Source: Nepenthes gracilis
Taxonomy: Eukaryota > Streptophyta > Magnoliopsida > Caryophyllales > Nepenthaceae
Length of the DNA: 64,000 nucleotides
Direction: 5' to 3'
Assembly: GCA_033239525.1 (NCBI GenBank)
Contig: BSYO01000004.1
Span: 12,934,037 to 12,998,036, forward strand
Positions within the stretch are counted from its first letter, which is position 1. Every line of letters begins with the position of its first letter. The notes under the pieces are model-generated. The model was not told where the DNA came from and searched no databases. It saw only the letters and a list, made by a program, of their open reading frames with translations. The translations under genes and the position numbers were made by a program. Shown piece after piece: positions 35,862-47,141 of this stretch.

Positions 35862-36927
35862 TATTAGATAGATTATGTGTTGGCATATTTTATGATTGTG
35901 TCTAGTTTTTAGTTGGTGGCTTTTTTATTGTCCTGAAGATATGCATCGGATTCATGCCAAATGTTTGCCGATATGCAACTCTTAATATCCACACATGTTT
36001 AGCACCTGATCCGCGTATGAGCACTGTTTCCGATAGGCCCACGCTCGGGGTGTGCCTAAGCTCCTTTTTAAGAATGTGCCTGTTCGAGGCAAACCTGAAG
36101 CATGCATGAAGTGTCTTTTTATGAATGTGCATGCCTGAGGTATGCTCGATTCGTGTTCGAGCCCTGGGGTGTGGACCCTATGCTAACTTAGGTGTACTTG
36201 GCACCCGCCCGAGTAGTGCTCAAGCATTGGGGCACATATTTCGAAACGACCATATTTTTTAGCCTAATCTCATAACGTTTCTATAAATACCCACCTTCCT
36301 CTTTTTGTGTCAAAACTCTTGGTGAAATAATCGTGTGGCTACTTAGTGAAAAAAACTCTGACTTTTATGCTTATAATTTGCTCCCATTTGAGAAAAACTT
36401 GCCCTCGATTACTGTGCTTTAATTTTAAAATTTCCTCACTTCATTTACTTTATCCCACAAATTTTTTTGCCTGTTAACATTCGTAAAAGATGTGGGTGGC
36501 GTAAAAATTAAAATCCAGTGGTGTTCGGAGATTCGACGGCTCATAAAGTAAGATTGAGAAGAAAATTGAAAGGCGTCTGGTTTTATAATTGAGTGCAAAT
36601 CCAAGAAATTTGTTGATAACGATCACAAGATGAGAGTAAATCGACTAAGGTAATACATTTGTATCACTCGATTTGTAAGTTGACTTTCTTAGTGTATTTT
36701 TTTTCTTGTCCCTAGAAGTTCGAAGGATTTTACTTAATAAGTATGATTATCAAGGTTTCCTTTCGTCAATAAAATCTCATCTTTTCTATTATTGCTATTA
36801 TTACTTACTGTTTACATTTAGATCTAAATATATTTTATGTATATTATATATTCGTGTATTCTTGTATTCTGCAATTTAAAAAAATGGTCGAAACGAGTTG
36901 TGACTTAAGACTCTCTCATCCATTTCA
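35862..36927 (+). repeat. 3' LTR of the pol-less Sirevirus-like element
   Basis: Starts TATTAGATAGATTATGTG (terminal TG mutated to TA), ends CATCCATTTCA; 1066 bp against 1054 bp for its partner. The preceding ATTGTCAAAGTGAGAGAT is the PPT. Confidence 0.82.
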
Positions 36928-36932
36928 AACAT

Positions 36933-37563
36933 ATTCGACCATGAATTGAAATGCAACTTATCCCCTATATTTAAAAAAGGCCTTTGAAATTTTCATAAAG
37001 ATTTGGAGTAAGTCTTTCAAAAGATCTTTTTCATTAGAATCCTCATGTTGGAGCTTATCATACACATGCCCCAATCCCCTTCTCATCTCCCAAAGCATTT
37101 TAGTTTGGCTAGTGTCATGGCCTAGACCAATTTCAAAAAATTCAACACGTGCCCTCCAAATTGCAACGTATAAAAATTATAGCCAAAACATCAAATAGCA
37201 ATAACTTCCAACACCATAACTTAAGAATCCAAAGCATCTATAAAAATTGTATGCTAATTAATATATATTCCAAAATGACTAATACATCATAACATATGAC
37301 CTTATAGATATTAATACAATATAGTAAATGTCTATCATTAATTCATCCAGCGATTTCTTGCTAAAAATCCGAGATGGTCACGCTTTTGTATGACTAAGTT
37401 GCCGAAGTAATTACAACTAATTGGCTGAATAGGATAAAAGTTACTTACCAAAAGAAAAGAATAGGATAAAAAATTGAAAAGTGATTTGAACATCTAATAA
37501 GTTATATAAAATAAAAAATAGGATAATATATGAACTATATAATTATATGCTCAATAGATGCAT
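36933..37563. other. AT-rich intergenic DNA between two copia elements
   Basis: No ORF with recognisable motifs, no repeat partner found in the window. Confidence 0.5.
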
Positions 37564-37568
37564 CTAAT

Positions 37569-38600
37569 TGTGCTAACGAGATACACTCAAGTTTTGACCC
37601 CGAAAAATATAGCGGAAGCAGTATACAATAATAAATATCCAATACTCGTAAAAGATATTTAGTACTAGATGCCAACGATACTAACAATCATGCACAGTAA
37701 ACAAAATACGTAAGCAGTAATATAAAGACACGATTTTTGGTGACAAAGGGAAAACTCGATACCCATGGTAATTAAGAAAAACCCTCCGAGCTTCAACGGC
37801 CATGGAAGCAATGCACTATGAAACTCAACTTATAGCCCGAGGTGGTAACGACGCGCTAACCTAGCCGACTTACTCCCGACTTGTGATCCCTACCAAGGAA
37901 CTCCTTGGATTTACTCACGGCAACGGAACCGGACACCTTCCGATCTTCACATCAATCTTTCCTCGAACCACTTGAATTACCAATCACGATCGAGTCTCCT
38001 TCTTTACGCACCAACGTCTCCAACGAAGGTAGAAGGCAATGTTTCAATGGTTAAAGAAAGTTGGTGAGAAAACTTGTTTGAACATGAAGAGCAAGCTTAT
38101 AAGGTTTGGTTTTCTCAAGAGGAGTAATAACAATAGAGCATAAGAAGCTTTCTTCTCCAAAGAGGCACAAAAATATTCAGTCAATAGTCCTTAGGGTTCC
38201 AAAAAACTTAAGCCTAGTATTTATAGAGGGCTCCAAATTTTCGTTAAAAAATTTGCCCATTGCATCGGCACTCGAGTGCAGCTCGAGCGTGTGGCGGGCG
38301 CACGGAGGGTTTCCAGAGAAACCCTACATGCCCTCGAGTGGGTATAAGCGCTCAGCGAGCGGGATACATTCTAGTTTTTCGGCTCGAGCGGATATCGAGC
38401 GCCAGGCTAGCGGGGACCATTCTGTTTTTTCTGCTCGAGCAGGGAGCAAGCGTCAGGCGAGCGCGGAGACTTTGGACAGGCTCGAGCGACTAGAGGGCAG
38501 AACGGATAGAACAGATTTTAACTCGACAATCCACAACCCGACATCGATACAGTAATACATATGGTCACAGAATATGCCAATTAGATAAATGTCTCTAACA
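37569..38600 (-). repeat. 3' LTR of the Sirevirus-like element
   Basis: TGTGCTAACGAGAT...GTCTCTAACA, 1032 bp. Aligns throughout with 46088-47136. A cluster of CTCGAGC / GAGCGCC palindromes occupies 38268-38490, next to ATTTATAGAGGG, a TATA-like box on either strand. Confidence 0.9.
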
Positions 38601-39065
38601 ATCTCCCCTTTGGCAATTCCGTGACAAAACTCAGAAAATAAATAAATACAAGTGAATCACAGGTTCAGACACCACCGAGAAGAACCCGTGTACATAAAAA
38701 TCTATGCCTATTGAGAGACAAAAGAATTGTAAAAGAAACTACACTAGAACTACTGGGTCGAAGTAGTGACAGCTGCGTCAGTGTAATAGAGTTACCTGGT
38801 CAAGCAGGATTAGTACCAATAAGACAAAGATATAGGCAATAATAAATACATCATGCAATAATAGGAACAAGACTAAGATACAGCCAGTACTAAAGGGTAA
38901 CAGAAAGAGTAGATAGTATAAATAGCAAGGCAATAGATAACATAAATAGCAAGGAAACAGATAACATCGATAGCAAATATTTCCCCTAACAAAAATAAGA
39001 ACATCTCGCCTAAGCTCCCCCTATCAGCATGCACCAAAAGAAACCTAGATCTCCCCCTTTTTGTC
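38601..39065 (-). promoter_or_regulatory. Polypurine tract and upstream PPT-like copies
   Basis: ATCTCCCCTTTGGCAA at 38601-38616 is the complement of the LTR-adjacent PPT (CCAAAGGGGAGAT). Further complements of GGGGGAG-type tracts lie at about 39016-39025 (AGCTCCCCCT) and 39048-39060 (ATCTCCCCCTTTT), between the extra ORF and the LTR. Confidence 0.7.
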
Positions 39066-39087
39066 ACGAAGGGCCAAAGAGAGGGGA

Positions 39088-40260
39088 TCACTTAGAATCA
39101 CTGGGAGGTGGAGTGCCATAATGTTGCTGCCAGCGTTGAAGCGCAGCCTCTTGGGTAACCAAACGAGCATCCAACCGCTCAAAACCAGCAAGCATGTGGG
39201 ACTGGAGCTGAGATTAGGAAGCAAGAATCCGCTCTTGGGAGGAATACATATGCTCAAAATGGTTAGCAAGGCGAGACATCTGACCCATCAGAGCGGCCGA
39301 GGAAGAGGTGGAGTGCCGATGCGAAGTAGACGGTCAAGGACCCGAGGGGTCAGGAAAGGACGAAGCAGAGCCAGAGGGGCCTTCGTCTAGCTGTGGAGGA
39401 GGCACGTCAGGGAGAGGCTCATCGAACGGCTCCGGGAGGTCGGCAGCAAAGCGACGGGCATGAGATCGACTCTGAGCGAAGGTGGTGGAGGTGATTGGAC
39501 GGCCGAGTGGGAGGCGAGGATAGTCAGCGAAGGGGTGACCGAACCCAGCAAGCAATCGCTGAATAAGGCACCCGTGAGGAAGGTTGGCCTCTTTCTTGCC
39601 GGAGAAGTGGGAAACAATGTGAGTGATAAAGTGGGATGGTAAATCAATGGGCTGACCACTCAAGAGAGCATACAAAAATAATGCGTTCTCATCGGAAATG
39701 GACGAGAAGTGGGAAACAGGGAACAGGTTCGTGAGCATGATACGGCTCACGACCAGTCGCCGAGAGGAGAGGTAAGAGGTCTGGAAAGCTCTGCCATTCC
39801 ACTCCAGAGGGGCACCGTGGAGAAAAGTGGCAATCTCATTATAACTAGGCCGGGAGAGCGCCGAATAAGGGTAGGTTGTGTTTTCTACCCGAGGAATACC
39901 CAGAACGTGTGCAAGCACATCGGCAGAGATGCGAAATTGTGCCCCACGCACAAAGGTGGAGAAGGAATGGTAAGAAATCGCATGAATATTTGAATAAAAC
40001 TCCTGAATGAGTATAAACAACGGAGCAACCAAACCGGTGAGGATGGGTGCCCAACCGCGGTCAGTGAAGAGAGAGGAGATGGAAGGATTAACTGAGTCAA
40101 AGCGGACTTCCCGTTCTAGGGAGAGTTGGCGATGAGACATGTGAGTGTTAAAAAGAGTCTCGGCCTTGGGACTGATAAAACGATCAGGAGCAGAGATCCC
40201 ACTCGGCCGAGGGCGTTTGCCACTAGACTTACACGACATAGACTTTCATGGAGTCGACAT
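39088..40260 (-). pseudogene. Post-pol extra ORF, PF20167-like domain plus C-terminal coiled coil
   Basis: A single 391-codon frame from the conserved ATG at 40260 to TGA at 39088, with only three point stops (codon 5; 39334-39336; 39214-39216) and no frameshift. The open part 40239-39334 encodes 301 aa. Blocks in order: APDRFISPKAETLF, FTDRGWAPIL, QEFYSNIHAIS, FVRGAQFRISADVLAHVLGI, LYALLSGQPIDLPSHFITHI, a Pro/Ser-rich linker, then HMLAGFERLDARLVTQEAAL, predicted coiled coil. The RGW...FY.N....VRG pattern resembles the plant 'putative transposon protein' domain (PF20167-like). Position between RNase H and 3' LTR is that of the env-like gene of Sireviruses, but no signal peptide or membrane segment is evident. 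Role unknown. Confidence 0.75.
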
Positions 40261-41066
40261 CTAAAAAAAAAGAGCACCACAATTAAAATATATATATATT
40301 GGTGAAGGTATATATATATATATATTTTTTTATATGGAAAAGGTGGAATTATTGGTGGAGTAAGTCGGCACGTGAATCTGAAGCCGTGAACAGTGGCGGC
40401 TTCAGCCGGTTGACGGAGGCATGAGGAGGCACAGACTGCGCAAGGCAGGCGATTGCCACTTACGGGAACACAGTCCCAGAGGCCACCGGAGCATCACCTC
40501 CGGCACCCACGATGTCGGCCGATTGAGACAGCAGGGAGGAGCACCCACACGGTGCTTGGCCAGTGGTGTGAGAGAGAACACAGGAAACGCCATGAACGGC
40601 CGTTGGCAAGGAAGGTCAAGGACTCATGGATCCATGGATAACGAACAAAATCCATGCAAGAACCGGTGGATTTAGAGGAAGGAGGAGAGCAAATTGAGAT
40701 CCATGAAGTCAGCCACCCAAAAAGGGGGTAAATTTGCGACCGACTCCACCATGAACGGTGGCGGTCACAGAGAACCAAAAACCAGAGAAGGACGAGGAGG
40801 AAGTACCTTGAGAACGCCTGGAGAGGAGAAGAAGGAGGGTAGATCTGGCCAATCTGGTGATGAGGGAGAGGAAGAGAGACAGCCAACGCAAAGAGAGGAG
40901 AAAGGCAGCGAAGAACTTGAGGGTTTGGGGCGGCGCTCACTGCGTGCTAGATGATAAAGGCAGGCACAGCAAGCGAGCGTAGAGATGCGCGTTTGTTTCC
41001 CTTTTTTTTGTTTTTTGTTTTTTTTTGTTTTTGTAATTAATTTTTTTATACAAAGGGTAGGAGTCA
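40261..41066 (-). promoter_or_regulatory. Spacer with candidate promoter and leader intron for the extra ORF
   Basis: On the minus strand: TTTGTATAAAAAAATTAATT (TATA-like, about 41040-41058), GAGCGCC near 40930, AAACCCTCAAG and a CT-rich leader like a plant 5' UTR (40925-40840), a donor-like CTCAAG|GTACTTCC near 40806-40815, and finally a (TA)n run and CTCTTTTTTTTTTAG directly before the ATG at 40260, a strong acceptor-like sequence. Minus frame 40494-40940 (148 aa) has no family match and may only reflect CT-rich sequence. Confidence 0.4.
40287..40330. repeat. TA microsatellite
   Basis: Two blocks of TATATATATATAT separated by TTGGTGAAGG. Confidence 0.8.
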
Positions 41067-42560
41067 TCAATCGGGTGGTGAGCACACTCCGATGGCAATT
41101 CTTAAAAATTCAAACCGCACACTGTCTAGGGGCTTGGTGAGGATATCGGCCAGCTGATGTTCGGTTGGAGTGTGTGTAAGTGATATGACATGAGTTTCCA
41201 CAAGCTCACGAATGAAATGATGCTGAATATCGATATGTTTGGTATGGGAATGTTGTACAGGATTTTTAGAAATATTTATTTCACTCGTATTGTCACAGTA
41301 AATCTGCATAGTGTCCTGGACAATACCATAGTCAAGAAGCATTTGTTTCATCCATAGGAGTTGTGTGCAACAGATGCCTGCGGCTATGTATTCGGCTTCG
41401 ACCGTAGACAATGAAATAGAGTTTTGTTTCTTACTCAGCCAAGCCACCAGGTTGGAGCCGACATAAAAACACCCACCGGAAGTGCTCTTTCGATCCTCAA
41501 TATTTCCGGCCCAATCGGCATCGGAGTATCCGGCCAAAGAAAAATTTGATTCGTTAGAAAAGAGAATTCCAAAATCAGACGTCCCATTGATATATCGAAT
41601 AATACGCTTAACAGCACTTAAATGAGATTCTTTTGGATTAGATTGATAGCGGGCGTAGACACCGACACTAAATGCAATGTCGGGTCGGCTAGCTGTCAAA
41701 TACAAGAGACTTCTAATCATGCTTCTGTAAAGAGAGGGATCGACACTCTTGCCTACAGGATCACGATCTAGCTTGGAGGAGGTGTTCATGGGAGACCGAG
41801 TATGTTTAGAGTTATCAAGATTGAAACGTTTGACAAGGTCCTTGGAATATTTGGCTTAGGAAATAAAGGTGTCGTGAGGGAGTTGCCGAATTTGCAAGCC
41901 AAGGAAGTATGTAAGTTCTCTGATCATACTCATTTCGAATTCTGAGGCCATACATTTTGCAAAGGAATGAGCACGAGAGTCTACAGTAGCGCCAAAGACT
42001 ATGTCATTAACATAAACTTGGGCTACCAACATACATTTGTCAGTCATTTGAACAAATAGAGTTTTATCAACACTCCCTCGAACAACACCATGATCATTAA
42101 GGTACGATGTAAGACGTTCGTACCAAACTCTGGGAGCATGCTTAAGGCCGTAGAGAGCCTTCTTTAGTTTGTACACAAGATCTGGAAATATAGGATTTAC
42201 AAAGCCTTTCGGTTGTTCAACATAGACCTCTTCTTGTATGAACCCATTTAGAAATGCACTTTTGACATCCATTTGATATAATTTAAAACCCATGGTACAT
42301 GAAACGGATAGAAGGATACGAATAGACTCCAGACGGGCCACAGGGGCAAAAGTCTCGTCATAGTCAATACCTTCTACCTGAGTATATCCTTGAGCAACAA
42401 GGTGAGCTTTATTTCGAGTGATATTTCCATTTTCATCGGTTTTATTTTTGAATATCCACTTGGTTCCAATGACATTTGTATGGGTAGGCCGGGGAACCAA
42501 GGTCCAAACATCATTTCTTACAAATTGATTTAGTTCCTCATGCTGGCATTTGTCCAGCAC
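41067..42560 (-). pseudogene. Copia reverse transcriptase and RNase H
   Basis: One frame interrupted by a single TAA at 41856-41858, where a Gln codon (QAKYSKDLVKRF context) is expected. [68 protein letters not shown] and YVNDIVFG. The first Asp of the catalytic YVDD is Asn, a G-to-A type change that should abolish polymerization. RNase H 41789-41067: SRPDIAFSVGV, YSDADWAG, STVEAEYIA, YCDNTSEINIS and HIDIQHHFIRE, all catalytic acids present, ending ADILTKPL...GVCSPPD. Residue style places it in the SIRE lineage. Confidence 0.92.
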
Positions 42561-43860
42561 TCATCGAGTAAGGCCTCTTCGACCTTTTTGGGTTCAATGT
42601 GAGAGACACAACAGGTATAGGCGAGCTGATTTAGAATACGACGACGCAGCCTCATACCTTCATTAACAACACCTAACATTAGGTCCTTTGGATGATTGAG
42701 CTTAACTCTGGAGGAAGGTTCCTTTGTAGGAATGGCGGTAGGAGTTACTTGTTTAATGTCAGGAGAGGATAAGTTGGGTAAGGCGTCATCATGATCATCT
42801 TCTTTATTTGAACAATCAGTGCTTTTAGGATGATCATGAGGAGTGTCATTCACAATAACATATATGGATTCCATAACTGTTTGAGTGCGCAAATTGAAGA
42901 CTCGATAGGCACGACTAGTTGAGGAATATCCTAAGAATATTCCTTCATCACTTTTTGAGTCGAATTTCCCTAAGTTTTTCCTATCACGTAGAATAAAGTA
43001 TTGACAGCCGAAGATATGGAAATACTTAACATTTGGTTTCTTTCCTTTCCAAAGTTCACAAGGGGTTGTTTCTATCCCAGGTCTTAGGTAGACCCGGTTG
43101 ATTATGTGACAAGCCGTATTCACAAGCTTTGCCCAGAAGTGCATGGTAATATTTTTACATTGCATCATTGCTCTGGCCATTTCTTAAATAACCTAATTTT
43201 TACGTTCAACAATCCCATTTTGTTGAGGGGTGATGGGTGAAGAAAATTCATGATGGATGCCCTCATCATTACAAAATGTTTTAAAATTTGAATTCTCAAA
43301 CTCCTTGCCATGGTCACTTCGAATTCTAATGATAGAAGTACCTTTTTCATTGGCAAGTCTTTTACACAAGATTTTTACGTGGTCAAAAGTATCAGATTTT
43401 TCTCGAATAATATCTATCCATGAATACCTAGAAAAATCATCCACAACAACTAAAATGTACTTTTTACCACCTAAACTTTTAGTTCTAGATGGCCCCATAA
43501 GGTCCATATGAATTAATTCAAGAGGCCGTGATGTGTGGATATCACTATGAGATGAGTGACTTGATCGAATTTGTTTTCCTAATTGACAAGGACAACACAC
43601 ATGATGTTTTACATTTGACAGTTTAGGCAACCCTTCAACACAACCCTTCTTCGAAATTTTTGATAAGCTTTTAAAATTTAGGTGGCCAAGGCGTTAATGC
43701 CACAATTTTGTAGTGTCAATTTTAGCAGATTTGCATTCAAGAATGTTGTTTGGCTCGATACCATAAAGATTGTCAGGACTTCTCTTTCCCTCTAAAACAG
43801 TTGAACGATTTGTGTCATAGATGGAGCATTTATCTTGAAAAAATCGGACCTCAAAGTTGT
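42530..43860 (-). pseudogene. Copia GAG-pre-integrase and integrase
   Basis: Upstream, RLGHLNFKSLSKISKKG and the zinc ligands CCPCQLGKQ mark the GAG-pre-integrase region. The core 43630-43193 has HMDLMGPS, IRSDHGKEF and PQQNGIVERKN, giving the D-D-E triad. After two in-frame stops (43193 and just downstream) the same frame continues at 43180 with MARAMMQCKNI..FWAKLVNTACHIINRV, ELWKGKKPNVKYFHIFGC and EGIFLGYSS, the normal end of copia integrase, then a linker toward RT. A frameshift separates it from RT, which overlaps at 42530-42560. Integrase inserts the cDNA and defines the 5-bp TSD. Confidence 0.9.
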
Positions 43861-43870
43861 CATCATAAAA

Positions 43871-44255
43871 TTAACTAATACTCAGGAGGTTAGATTTCAA
43901 CCCTGATACATACAATGCATCACAGGGCTTCGAGAGACCAGCAATACGTATCAAGCCTCGACCAAGAATAGGAACTCTTGAGCCATCACCAAAGACAATC
44001 GTCCCATCAGGATGGTCAGACATTGAGGATAACATGGCTTTATTTCCACACGTGTCTAGAGCATCCACTATCCAAATACCACAGAGATTGATTTTGAGCT
44101 TTTAAGGCTATGTGAGCAACTTGGCAGTGATATGTTTTTGAAGAGTTTTTCAGCTCACTTTTCTTTATCCAAATTTTTCTCCCCGAATTCATTTTCTGAT
44201 TCAACCTTTTTACTTGTTCATTCAATTGCTGAATGTGATCAACAAGTTTATTCAT
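43871..44255 (-). pseudogene. Copia protease region
   Basis: The frame 44255-44040 ends with WYLDSGCSRHVWK, the copia protease active site (D-S-G); the next frame 44068-43871 continues with FGDGSRVPILGRGLIRIAG and LYVSGLKSNLLSIS. A frame change lies between them. The enzyme processes Gag-Pol. Confidence 0.85.
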
Positions 44256-46028
44256 TTTTAGCCCTTGTCTTTAGTTGTACAGAAGATTCATAGTGTGGCA
44301 CTAAGGACAATATGACCAACTTTTCCACACGTATGGCAGGTAGGCACAAAGTTAGGTCTGAACGAATTGTTCATAGATCTTTGATTAAAATTTTTAGACG
44401 CCTTGAAAGTATTTGATGATTTGTTCATGGCCTTTTGATTTTGTGAGAAAGACAAACGAGTTGAGCCAAATCTTTTCTCCACACGTTGAGGCACGGTCTT
44501 AATGACTTTGGGAATGGTAGTATTTTTTAGTGGAGGTTTTGTAGCGGGAACAAATATAGTTTTAGGTTGTGGACCATGTTGATGTTGGGAGATTTTTTCA
44601 ACATATCCCAAACCCTTTTTATTTCCAGCTACTTTTCCAATTCCCAACATATGATCAAGTCTTTGTGTTCCACTTAAGAATTTTTTTAGATCGTCCTTAG
44701 TGTTCTCAAGCTCCACTTCTAGAGTCTTAATTTTAGCGATTAAGGTGCTGTTTTTTACTTTCAGATCATGATGAATAATTATGGCACCCTTTAATTTTGT
44801 TTCAACTTCATCCTTTTCTCTTTCCAAGTTAATGAGTTTAGTATTTAAACTTTTATTCATTTTCTTTACTTTCAAGCATTCACTGAAAAGTTTATCATAT
44901 GCTTCTTGAAGCCCATCAAAATCACTATCAGATTCTTCATGAGAAGAATCATTCTCGAGGTGGTGCAATCGATGGCTTCGTCACCACTGATTATAGATGT
45001 CTTGAATGCCATATAATTTACTTCATCATCTTCGGATGATTGTTCATTGTGATTTGTATCATCTTCATCATCCGTTAGAGACACATTTAAGGCTTTTTCT
45101 TTTTGACACTTAAAATTGGGGCACTTAGTCCGGATATGACCGAAATCAGAACATTCATGGCGCATTGGATTCCTTGAGATTTCTTATTTTTAACATCTTT
45201 AGTTTCCTTTTTATCCCTTTTGAATGGAGTATGAGACAGTTCAGTTCCTTTGGAAGGTCATTTGCTTTTCTTATTTTTAAAAAATTTCTTAAAATTTTTA
45301 ACGAACAGAGCAAAGTCCTCATCACTACATGATTCATAGTCTGAGTGACGATCTTTCTCTTCCTTTACTGTTTTCAGGGCAATTGATTTGTTTCTTTTAG
45401 ATTGGGGAAGAGTGTGCTCATACGTTTGTAGGGACCCTACAAGTTCTTTTATTTTTAATTTATCTAAATCTTTGTTTTCTTTAATGGCAGTAACTTTATG
45501 TCTAAAACGTTTAGGCAAAGATCGAAGAACTTTTCGGACAATTCTATTTTCAGGAATACGTTCTCCTAAATTGAATGTAGAATTCACAATGTCGTTCAAT
45601 TTAGCATACAATTCATCAGACGTCTCATCATCTTTCATTCATATTTCTTCAAACTTGGTGGTGAGCATTTGCAAATTTGAATTTTTAACTAGTTTCGTGC
45701 CTTCGTGAATAATTTCAAGAATGTCCCAGGCATCTTTTGATTTTTCATACATAGAGATGCGTTTAAATTCTTCGAAAAAAACAGCCATAAAAATAGAATG
45801 TAACCCCTTACTATTCCAATTACATGCATTAAGTTCCTCTTTAGTCCATAAAGATAAGACTTTTGGTTCGTTATCAATGGAACTAGTGGGTGGGGTCCAT
45901 CCAACTTGGGTATTTGCCCAAACACGCTCATCCATTGATTTTAAAAATGCCCTCATACGTACTTTCCAGTACGCATAATTGCTCCCATCAAAATAGGGAG
46001 GAACGGATAGTGATTGACTCGAATGCAT
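44240..46028 (-). pseudogene. Copia gag with two zinc knuckles
   Basis: Starts at the ATG at 46028, just downstream of the PBS (MHSSQSLSVPPYFDGSNYAYW), then EELNACNWNSKGLHSIFMAV, and after one in-frame TGA at 45639, where Arg (CGA) is expected, MKDDETSDELYAKLNDIVNS, VLRSLPKRFRHKVTAI, LVGSLQTYE. Knuckle 1 reads RHECSDFGHIRTKC, with the first Cys changed to Arg. A coiled-coil middle (44968-44700) precedes knuckle 2, CHTCGKVGHIVLSA, whose last Cys is lost. Gag builds the particle and binds RNA; both knuckles are impaired. Confidence 0.88.
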
Positions 46029-46059
46029 CTAGATCGGGGTCGTGGATCAAGGTGAGTCT

Positions 46060-46070
46060 CTCTGATACCA
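46060..46070 (-). promoter_or_regulatory. Initiator-Met tRNA primer-binding site
   Basis: CTCTGATACCA is a perfect complement of TGGTATCAGAG and lies 17 bp from the 5' LTR. Confidence 0.8.
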
Positions 46071-46087
46071 ATTAAAAAAGCACTTTT

Positions 46088-47136
46088 TGTGCGAACGAGA
46101 TACACTCAAGTTTCGACCCCGAAAAATATAGCGGAAGCAGTATACAATAATAAATATCCAATACACGTAAAAGATATTTAGTACTAGATGCCAACGATAC
46201 TAACAATCATGCACAGTAAACAAAATACGTAAGCAGTAATATAAAAACACGATTTTTGGTGACGAAGGAAAAACTCGATACCCACGGTAATCGAGAAAAA
46301 CCCTCCGGGCTTCAACGGCCCCTCCGGGCTTCAACGGCCAGGGAAGTAATGCACTATGAAAATCAACTTACAGCCCGGGTGGTAACGACGCGCTAACCTA
46401 GCTGACTTACTCCTGACTTGTGATCCCTACCAAGGAACTCCTTGATTTGCCTGCGGCAACGGAACCGGATACCTTTCGGTCTTCACGTCAATCTTCCCTC
46501 GAACCACTTGAATTGCCAATCACGATCGAGTCTCTTTCTTTACGCACTAGCATCTCCAACGAAGGTAGAAGGCAATGTTTCAATGGTTAAAGAAAGTTGA
46601 TGAGAAAACTTGTTTGAACATGAAGAGCAATATTGTAAGGTTCGGTTTTCTTAAGTGGAGCAATGACAATGGAGCATAAGAAGCTTTCTTCTCCAAGGAG
46701 ACACGAAAATATTCAGTCAATAGTCCTTAGGGTTCCAAAAACTTAAGCCTAGTATTTATAGAGGGTTCCAAATTTTCGTTTAAAAATTTGCCCATTGCAC
46801 CGGTGCTCGAGCGCAGCTCGAGCGAGCGGCGGGCGCACGGAGGGTTTCCAGAGAAACCCTACATGCGCTCGAGCAGGTATCGAACGCTCAGTGAGCAGGA
46901 AACATTCTGATTTTTCGGCTCGAGTGGATATTGAGCGCCAAGCGAGCGGGGACCATTCTGTTTTTTTGGCTTGAGCGGGGAGCGAGCGCCATGCGGGCGC
47001 GGAGACTTCGGACCGGCTCGAGCGACTGGAGGGCGGAACAGACAGAATGGACTTTAACTCGACAACCCACAACCTGACATCGATACAATAATACATATGG
47101 TCACGGAATATACCAATTAGACAAATATATTTAACA
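46088..47136 (-). repeat. 5' LTR of the Sirevirus-like element
   Basis: TGTGCGAACGAGAT...ATATTTAACA, 1049 bp. A 19-bp perfect tandem duplication (46302-46320 and 46321-46339) is missing from the partner LTR and accounts for most of the length difference. The CTCGAGC cluster lies at 46800-47035. Confidence 0.9.
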
Positions 47137-47141
47137 CTAAG

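Larger units (their letters stand above)
28477..36932 (+). mobile_element. Sirevirus-like copia element lacking pol
   Basis: LTRs 28482-29535 and 35862-36927, flanked by AATAT (28477-28481) and AACAT (36928-36932), a 5-bp TSD with one transition. Inside are an initiator-Met PBS, a decayed gag, then directly an ORF related to 39088-40260 of the longer copia element, repeated AGGGGGAG tracts and a final PPT. Protease, integrase, RT and RNase H are all missing. A family-2 solo LTR sits inside the extra ORF. Net of that insert the element is about 6 kb. Confidence 0.82.
37564..47141 (-). mobile_element. Sirevirus-like Ty1/copia element with extra ORF
   Basis: LTRs 37569-38600 and 46088-47136, TSD CTAAT / CTAAG (one mismatch). 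In element orientation: PBS, gag with two zinc knuckles, protease, GAG-pre-integrase, integrase, RT, RNase H (copia order IN before RT), a ~0.8-kb spacer, an extra ORF, several PPT-like tracts and the 3' LTR. Total about 9.6 kb; ~1.03-kb LTRs and a post-pol ORF fit the Sirevirus (SIRE/Maximus) lineage. Isolated stops and frame breaks disable gag-pol. Confidence 0.9.

Noticed and set aside
39061..40100. Several plus-strand ORFs (39061-39390, 39460-39642, 39709-39993)
   Set aside because: Shadows of the 391-codon extra ORF on the minus strand, which has family similarity to the second copia copy.
40421..40954. Plus-strand ORFs rich in Arg/Gly (84, 62 and 86 aa)
   Set aside because: Complement of the CT-rich leader/spacer; no conserved motif and no partner in the other copia element.
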